From NCBI GenBank assembly GCA_031549415.1, contig JAVBPU010000013.1, positions 1 through 34,917 of the forward strand: 34,917 nucleotides of DNA, read 5' to 3'. Below are positions 30,709 through 34,917 of this stretch, in pieces (the first letter of the stretch is position 1; every line of letters begins with the position of its first letter). Made by a program: the position numbers and the translations under genes. The notes under the pieces are model-generated. The model ran no database searches. It worked only from the letters and a program-made list of their open reading frames with translations, and had not been told where the DNA came from. This stretch comes from Limiplasma sp031549415. GTDB lineage: Bacteria > Bacillota > Clostridia > Christensenellales > Aristaeellaceae.

Positions 30709-31191
30709 ATGAACAAAAGCTTGCTAACCACCAAAAACCTGTGTTTTTCCGCCATTGTGGCCGCGCTGTACGCCGGGCTGACTTTGGCCTTCCAGCCCAT
30801 CAGCTTTGGCGCGGTGCAGTTTCGCATTTCCGAAGCTCTGACCCTCCTGCCGGTGCTCTTTCCCCAGGCCCTGCCCGGGCTCACCGTGGGCTGCCTCATC
30901 GCCAATTTGGTGGGCAGCGCCACCCCCTGGGATGTGGTGTTTGGCACCCTGGCCACGCTGCTGGCGGCCATCGCCACCTATCGGCTCAGCCAAAACATCT
31001 GGCTGGCCGCCCTGCCCCCGGTGCTCGTGAACGGCGTGGTGGTGGGCCTGGTATTGCACTATACCTTGCAGTTTCCGCTTTGGGAAACCATGGGCACCGT
31101 GGCCCTGGGGGAAGCCGTGGTGGTCTACGCCCTGGGCATCCCCATGATCAAGGCCCTGCAACGGATCAAGCTGCCCAGCTGGCTGGTATAG
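30709..31191 (+). CDS. queT: QueT family transporter (queuosine precursor, ECF S component)
   Basis: This 160-residue membrane protein has about five hydrophobic segments. It contains the QueT landmark PISFGAVQFRISEALTLLP (residues 27-45) and GCLIANLVGSATPWDVVFG. QueT proteins are substrate-binding subunits of ECF-type uptake systems, predicted to import queuosine precursors. The ECF ATPases and T subunit are not in this window, as is usual for group II ECF systems. The initiation region reads GAGAGAGGCGCATC before ATG, with a weak site. It is a single-gene unit on its own promoter. Confidence 0.88.
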   Translation: MNKSLLTTKNLCFSAIVAALYAGLTLAFQPISFGAVQFRISEALTLLPVLFPQALPGLTVGCLIANLVGSATPWDVVFGTLATLLAAIATYRLSQNIWLAALPPVLVNGVVVGLVLHYTLQFPLWETMGTVALGEAVVVYALGIPMIKALQRIKLPSWLV

Positions 31192-31282
31192 GCCCAGCTT
31201 TCCAAAAATTTACGAATCCTACGAACAAAACGGCGGCCCCAGTCGTCTTTTCTAAAGAAGGGACCGACGCCTACGGTTCCTT

Positions 31283-31309
31283 CCCCACCGGCTTCCAAGC
31301 CGGAAGGGG
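31283..31309. repeat. Intergenic palindrome before the LCP gene
   Basis: CCGGCTT (31288-31294) and AAGCCGG (31297-31303) pair around two bases, extended by CCCC (31283-31286) with GGGG (31306-31309). There is no T run on either side, so it is unlikely to be a plain terminator. It lies 43 bases before the next promoter. The rest of the 31192-31440 gap holds only that promoter and leader. Confidence 0.6.
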
Positions 31310-31351
31310 CGCGCTCCCGAAAGTCAAGCAACCAGCCATTTTCCCGCCCCT

Positions 31352-31380
31352 TGACAGCGCCTTGGTTGTCCCCTATACTT
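31352..31380 (+). promoter_or_regulatory. Promoter of the LCP-family gene
   Basis: Perfect TTGACA (31352-31357), a 17-base spacer and TATACT (31375-31380), 60 bases before the start codon. It is one of the strongest promoter matches in the window. Confidence 0.85.
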
Positions 31381-31440
31381 TTTGCGAAGCGCCCGCGCGC
31401 CCTGCTCTCATTCTATATCCATTGTAAGGGGGAATCCTTC

Positions 31441-32619
31441 ATGTCTCGCACCCTTTCCAAGGCTTTTTGCCTGTTGCTCACCATTACCCTGCTGAGTTCC
31501 TTGTTTTCTTTCGCTTTGGCGGGCAGCTCCTTGGACGCCAATGCGGACCAGGACCTGGCGGACTATGTGCCCGAAGACCTGACTCCGGAAGAAAAGGCGC
31601 AATGGGCGGCCTGGGCCTCCGAAGGAGCGGGCGCGGATGCGAACATCAATGCCTCGGACGCGGAGGCCGCGTCCCCGGAGGAGGAAGCCCTGATGGCGGA
31701 GCTGGAATCCGCCATGAATGACAACCAGCCCATGGACGAGGTGGACCTGTCCAACCTGGAGCCCAATGAACAGCTGCCTTCCAATGTGTTTAACATCCTT
31801 TTGCTGGGTGTGGACAACCGCAGCACAGACTTGCAGCGGGGGCTTTCAGACGCGGTGATCATTTGCTCCGTGAACCTGGATACCGGCAGCATCAAGCTCA
31901 CCTCCATCGCCCGGGACACCGCCGTCATCGTGCCCGGCTTTAAGAACCAAAACCGCATCAATGTGGCTTACAAGCGCGGCGGTCCCGAGCTTTCCATGAA
32001 AACCGTCAACCGGAACTTTGACATGAACATCCAGCGCTACGTGGTGGTCAACATCCACGGCCTGGCGGATATCATTGATACCCTGGGCGGCGTGGACATC
32101 GAAATGACCAGCATGGAAGCGGGCCGCATCAACTATGAACTGCGCAAAGAACCCATGGACAAGGTAAAGCGCAAGAAGGTGGAGGCCAAAGACGGCGTGC
32201 AGCATCTGGACGGCATGCAGGCGGTGACCTTCGCCCGCATCCGCGGCATTGACAGCGATTTGGAGCGTACCCACCGCCAGCGCAAGCTGCTGGAAGTGCT
32301 GCTTTCCACCGTGATGAAGGACATGGACATCGGCAAGTTCATCAGCCTGGTGGAAGCGGCCCTGCCCTATGGCCAAACCAACCTGACCTTGGCGGAGCTG
32401 ATGCAGCTGGGCACGGCGGTGCTGGGCGGCGAGGGTATGCAAAAGCTGCAGAGCGGCGGAGAGATCATGGAGCAGCTGCGCATCCCCATGGACAAAAAAT
32501 TCGGCTACCGGGACATCGCTGGGGCCACCCTGGTGTACCTCAGCCCCAAAAACCTGAAGCTGAGCATTGAGACCATCCATAACTTCATTTATGGAGCTAC
32601 CTACCTGGAGGACAAATAA
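31441..32619 (+). CDS. LytR-CpsA-Psr (LCP) family cell-wall protein
   Basis: This 392-residue protein begins with a hydrophobic export segment (about residues 8-25, ending SFALAGSS). An acidic Ala/Glu/Asp-rich linker follows to about residue 110, then an LCP domain (about 112-275) with ILLLGVDNRS, SIARDTAV, RINVAYKRGG, and ARIRGIDSDLERTHRQR. LCP enzymes transfer anionic polymers such as teichoic acids from a lipid carrier to peptidoglycan. Most have a membrane anchor; here the only hydrophobic segment looks like a cleavable signal, so release or signal anchoring are both possible. The ATG at 31441 follows AAGGGGG by 8 bases; a longer in-frame reading would run through the promoter. Confidence 0.88.
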   Translation: MSRTLSKAFCLLLTITLLSSLFSFALAGSSLDANADQDLADYVPEDLTPEEKAQWAAWASEGAGADANINASDAEAASPEEEALMAELESAMNDNQPMDEVDLSNLEPNEQLPSNVFNILLLGVDNRSTDLQRGLSDAVIICSVNLDTGSIKLTSIARDTAVIVPGFKNQNRINVAYKRGGPELSMKTVNRNFDMNIQRYVVVNIHGLADIIDTLGGVDIEMTSMEAGRINYELRKEPMDKVKRKKVEAKDGVQHLDGMQAVTFARIRGIDSDLERTHRQRKLLEVLLSTVMKDMDIGKFISLVEAALPYGQTNLTLAELMQLGTAVLGGEGMQKLQSGGEIMEQLRIPMDKKFGYRDIAGATLVYLSPKNLKLSIETIHNFIYGATYLEDK

Positions 32620-32628
32620 GCCGTTCCC

Positions 32629-32665
32629 AAAAGGGTGCGCCTGCGCTACCGGGCCGCCCTTTTTT
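32629..32665 (+). terminator. Probable terminator of the LCP gene
   Basis: AAAAGGG (32629-32635) pairs with CCCTTTT (32657-32663) and the stem ends in a run of six T. The 20-base interior pairs only partly, so the structure is not ideal. It lies 9 bases after the LCP stop. Confidence 0.5.
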
Positions 32666-32687
32666 GATTGACAAAGGAGGCCCCTTC

Positions 32688-32942
32688 ATGGATACGCTGC
32701 AAGCCCTTGTGAATATCGGCCCTGTGCTGGCCGGGAACCTGCGCGCCGTGGGAATTGATACCCCGGAGGCCCTGCAAGCCCTCAGCGCCAAGGAAGCGTT
32801 TTTACGCATTCGGGCCGCTGTGGACCCGGGGGCCTGCCTGATGCAGCTCTATGCCCTGGAAGGAGCCCGCCTGGGCCTGCGGGACAACCAGCTCCCCGCC
32901 GATGTGAAAGAGGACCTAAAAGCTTTTTTCAAAGCATTGTAA
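32688..32942 (+). CDS. TfoX C-terminal domain protein
   Basis: This 84-residue protein matches the TfoX_C fold: LVNIGPVLAGNLRAVGIDTPEAL, a helix-hairpin-helix-like start (quoted in part), then LQLYALEGARLG (in related form) and a final charged helix. In Sxy/TfoX of Proteobacteria this domain follows a catalytic-looking N-domain and acts in competence regulation; here it stands alone, as is common in Firmicutes, with unknown role. The ATG at 32688 has AAAGGAGG 7 bases upstream; an in-frame ATG 24 bases earlier precedes the site and is unlikely. Confidence 0.8.
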   Translation: MDTLQALVNIGPVLAGNLRAVGIDTPEALQALSAKEAFLRIRAAVDPGACLMQLYALEGARLGLRDNQLPADVKEDLKAFFKAL

Positions 32943-32972
32943 TCTCCGCCTTGATTGAAGGAGGTCTCCCCC

Positions 32973-33437
32973 ATGGCCCGCAAAACCTTTACCCAGAAAA
33001 TGCACGCCCCAGGCGATTTGCCCAAGGTGGAGGACGTTTCCGGCGATCCCCGGCAAGTGGCCCGCTATGGAGGCCCCAGGCTGCTGGTGGCCTCGCCGCT
33101 GATGTACAATGAGCTGATGGCCAAGGTGCCTCCAGGTAAGCTGTTGACCGCCGACGGCCTTCGGGCCCATTTGGCCGGGAAGGCCCAAGCGGACGCCACC
33201 TGCCCCCTGACGGCGGGCCTCTTCATCAACATCTGCGCCCATGCCAGTGTGGAGCCCGGCAGTCCCGCAATTCCCTATTGGCGTACCCTGAAAAGCGGCG
33301 GCGAGCTGAACGAGAAATACCCCGAAGGCATAGACGGCCAGAGGATGCGCCTGGAAATGGAAGGCCACAAGGTGGTCCAAAAGGGAAAGCGGTGGCTGGT
33401 GGAGGGGTATGAAAGCTGCCTGTGGGACATGAAATAA
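32973..33437 (+). CDS. MGMT-like DNA-binding-domain protein without acceptor cysteine
   Basis: This 154-residue protein resembles a clostridial group named MGMT family protein. The helix-turn-helix-like start of the O6-alkylguanine transferase DNA-binding fold is YNELMAKVPPGKLLT. Where the active site PCHR would be, it reads IPYWRTLKSGGELN. The later segment GHKVVQKGKRWLVEGYE is typical of the group. Without the acceptor cysteine it cannot dealkylate DNA in the usual way; an alkyltransferase-like (Atl-like) role in damage recognition, or an unrelated role, is inference. GAAGGAGGT lies 7 bases before the ATG at 32973. Genes on both sides are close, in the same direction. Confidence 0.75.
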   Translation: MARKTFTQKMHAPGDLPKVEDVSGDPRQVARYGGPRLLVASPLMYNELMAKVPPGKLLTADGLRAHLAGKAQADATCPLTAGLFINICAHASVEPGSPAIPYWRTLKSGGELNEKYPEGIDGQRMRLEMEGHKVVQKGKRWLVEGYESCLWDMK

Positions 33438-33461
33438 CGAAAGAAGAAACGAGGCTTCCCC

Positions 33462-34454
33462 ATGAAAAAGATCTGTGCTCTCCTGCTGTGCCTATTGCTG
33501 CTGGCCTTTATGCTGCCTTTGTCTGCCCTGGCGGGCGATTACCTGGTGGTCAACAACCCTATTCCCACCGACCGCCTGCATTTGCGGGAAAAACCGGACG
33601 AAAAATCCTTTTCCCTGGGCAAATACTATAACGGCACCAAGGTGGCGTTCCTCAAGGATATGGGCAACGGCTGGTACAAGGTCGATGTGGGCAGTGTGGG
33701 CCTGGAGACCGGCGGCAGCTCCCTGTACGGCTTCTATATGAAAAAGCAATACCTGGCCTCTGGCAGCGCGGCGGACGCGGTGGTCAGCGCCATGCCCCGG
33801 TATGTGTCCACCTCTTCCTCCTGGGATCTGTACAGCTCCATTGCCGTGGATGGGCAAGGCCGGTATTATCTGGACAAGAACTCCGGCAGCACCCAGGGCG
33901 CCGGCGTTGAAATTGAACTGATGGGCTTCACCCCGGACTGGTGGCACATCCGCCTTGTGGAAAGCGGCCTGACGGGCTTCGTTCCGGCCCATTCCCCCCA
34001 GTTCAAGGAGCCCCAATTCGTCACCGTTTTGAACCCCAACCCCTCCGACCGCCTGCATCTGCGCGTGAATCCCAGCAAAAGCGCCGCTTCTCAAGGCAAA
34101 TATTACAGTGGCGTGAAGGGGATGATTCTTGGGTACGCAGGGAACAACCAGTGGGTGGCGGTGCGAATCGGCATCCTCACCGGCTATATGGACGCCCGCT
34201 ACATCGTTACCGACGCGAAAGCGCAAGCAAAAATCAAATCCCTCTGCCCCAGGGTGCAGGTGAAAAACCCCGCGGGCACCCAGCATCTCAACCTGCGGGA
34301 GCTTCCCAGCGAGACCTCCGCTTCTCTGGGCCTGTACGCCACCGGTACCTCTGTAAAGGTCCTGGGCGTCGGCCCCACCTGGTACCATGTGGAGGTCAAT
34401 GGCGTGACAGGCTTTATGATGGCTAAGTTTTTGGACCCCAAGCTGCCGCAGTAA
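33462..34454 (+). CDS. Secreted protein with bacterial SH3 repeats
   Basis: This 330-residue protein has a clear signal peptide (KKICALLLCLLLLAFMLPL, cleavage near LALAG at residue 24-25 in sequence SALAG). SH3b units are visible at about residues 26-95, 188-250 and 258-325, each with LHLR or LNLR near the start. A more diverged segment at 110-175 may be a fourth. As with the protein at 173-1339, no catalytic domain is present; binding to the cell envelope is the likely role. The start codon follows GAGG by 9 bases, a modest site. It lies 24 bases after the MGMT-like gene. The downstream region is an array of stem-loops. Confidence 0.85.
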   Translation: MKKICALLLCLLLLAFMLPLSALAGDYLVVNNPIPTDRLHLREKPDEKSFSLGKYYNGTKVAFLKDMGNGWYKVDVGSVGLETGGSSLYGFYMKKQYLASGSAADAVVSAMPRYVSTSSSWDLYSSIAVDGQGRYYLDKNSGSTQGAGVEIELMGFTPDWWHIRLVESGLTGFVPAHSPQFKEPQFVTVLNPNPSDRLHLRVNPSKSAASQGKYYSGVKGMILGYAGNNQWVAVRIGILTGYMDARYIVTDAKAQAKIKSLCPRVQVKNPAGTQHLNLRELPSETSASLGLYATGTSVKVLGVGPTWYHVEVNGVTGFMMAKFLDPKLPQ

Positions 34455-34457
34455 GTG

Positions 34458-34785
34458 TCGACAAAGTGGGTGAACCCACTTTGTCGAGTTTACGGGAACT
34501 GTTTGCGCTGACGCGCAAACGCCCCGCCCGACCGGCAAAGCCGGTCGATACGATTTCACTTGGAGGGGCTTTGGCCCCTCCAAGCCTCCCGCAGAAGCTT
34601 TATCTGCAATCAAAGGGCATGATTTCTTCACGAAATCATGCCTTTGCTTTGTTTTCAAATCCTCAAAGAATATTTTTCACTCTTTTCACCTGGTGAAACC
34701 AGGTGAAATAAAGGGTCCAGGGATGAAATCCCTGGTGGGGTCCAGGGATGAAATCCCTGGTGGGGTCCAGGGGCGAAGCCCCTGC
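34458..34785. repeat. Array of about ten consecutive stem-loops
   Basis: No gene is supported here. Perfect or near-perfect inverted repeats follow one another. They are: 14-bp arms 34458-34471/34474-34487; GTTTGCGC 34501-34508/34513-34520; CGACCGGC 34529-34536/34540-34547; CTTGGAGGGGC 34559-34569/34574-34584; GCAGA 34591-34595/34603-34607; a 15-bp stem 34611-34626/34632-34646 with one bulge; TTTCACCTGGT 34684-34694/34698-34708; and three CCAGGG-type stems with loop GAA to 34785. Several loops are GAA or AAA. The sixth stem is followed by CTTTGTTTT and may serve as terminator. Confidence 0.85.
34713..34785. repeat. 25-bp tandem repeat, three copies, each a hairpin
   Basis: Units start at 34713, 34738 and 34763. 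Each contains GGGTCCAGGG, a GAA loop and the reverse arm. The first two are identical for 25 bases. The third has CCAGGGGC/GCCCCTG instead of CCAGGGAT/ATCCCTGG: both arms changed together, so the pairing is kept. Confidence 0.85.
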
Positions 34786-34796
34786 GTCCCCCGGGC

Positions 34797-34917
34797 CCCC
34801 GCCCCCCCCCCCCCCCCCCCCCCCCCACGGTGCCTACGGGGGGCCCCCCCCCCCCAGGAACCCCCCCCACGGCCCCCCCAAAGGAGAGAAACCCGCGGGC
34901 AACGCGCCCCGGCCCCA
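34797..34917. other. Low-complexity poly-C contig end
   Basis: Long C runs (more than 25 in a row near 34805-34827) with interspersed G/C-only words. It resembles sequencing or assembly error at a contig terminus rather than genomic sequence. Nothing here is annotated as biological. Confidence 0.75.

Noticed and set aside
34713..34785. CRISPR array
   Set aside because: Units are contiguous 25-bp copies without unique spacers and each is itself a hairpin; no cas genes nearby.
34655..34870. Gly/Pro-rich minus-strand frame at the contig end
   Set aside because: Generated by poly-C and the hairpin repeats; not a gene.

Overview
The window looks like a chromosomal contig from a GC-rich member of the Clostridia (Firmicutes). 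The support is: strong AGGAGG-type ribosome binding sites, TTGACA/TATAAT promoters, a T-box leader, a QueT-type transporter, a DUF1540 protein, iron-sulfur serine dehydratase in two subunits, and secreted proteins with bacterial SH3 repeats. I cannot name the genus. The last ~120 bases are low-complexity poly-C and look like a damaged contig end.

Layout. Bases 1-3120 (mostly minus strand) hold tRNA-Val(GAC), a secreted SH3-repeat protein, and a TlyA-like methyltransferase coupled to an esterase. Bases 3177-6054 hold the potassium uptake pair trkA-trkH. Bases 6084-11100 hold a more AT-rich, tightly packed four-gene minus-strand operon: two related Cys-pair (zinc-ribbon-like) proteins, a small charged helical protein, and a 1090-residue DUF4062-STAND NTPase with a helical repeat tail. 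It reads as an inserted conflict or defence cassette and is the best candidate here for an undescribed system. Bases 11155-16811 hold udk and, divergently, a tyrosine T-box leader (specifier UAC) followed by aminotransferase-tyrS-yigZ-sdaAB-sdaAA. plsY follows on its own promoter.

Bases 17890-30225 (minus strand) hold a large catabolic cluster. A DeoR-type regulator with its own promoter and a 35-bp palindromic operator leads E2 - E3 - fused E1 (alpha+beta) - zinc dehydrogenase - extended SDR - PHP hydrolase - lipoate ligase. A FGGY sugar kinase lies just upstream of the regulator. The cluster carries all components of one lipoyl-dependent dehydrogenase complex plus its own lipoylation enzyme, two polyol/ketose-type dehydrogenases and a kinase. 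A sugar or polyol route ending in an acyl-CoA is a reasonable inference, but the substrate is not evident.

Bases 30315-34454 hold DUF1540, queT, an LCP-family protein, a TfoX C-terminal-domain protein, an MGMT-like protein without the acceptor cysteine, and a second SH3-repeat protein. Bases 34458-34785 are a run of about ten consecutive stem-loops, three of them in a 25-bp tandem repeat.
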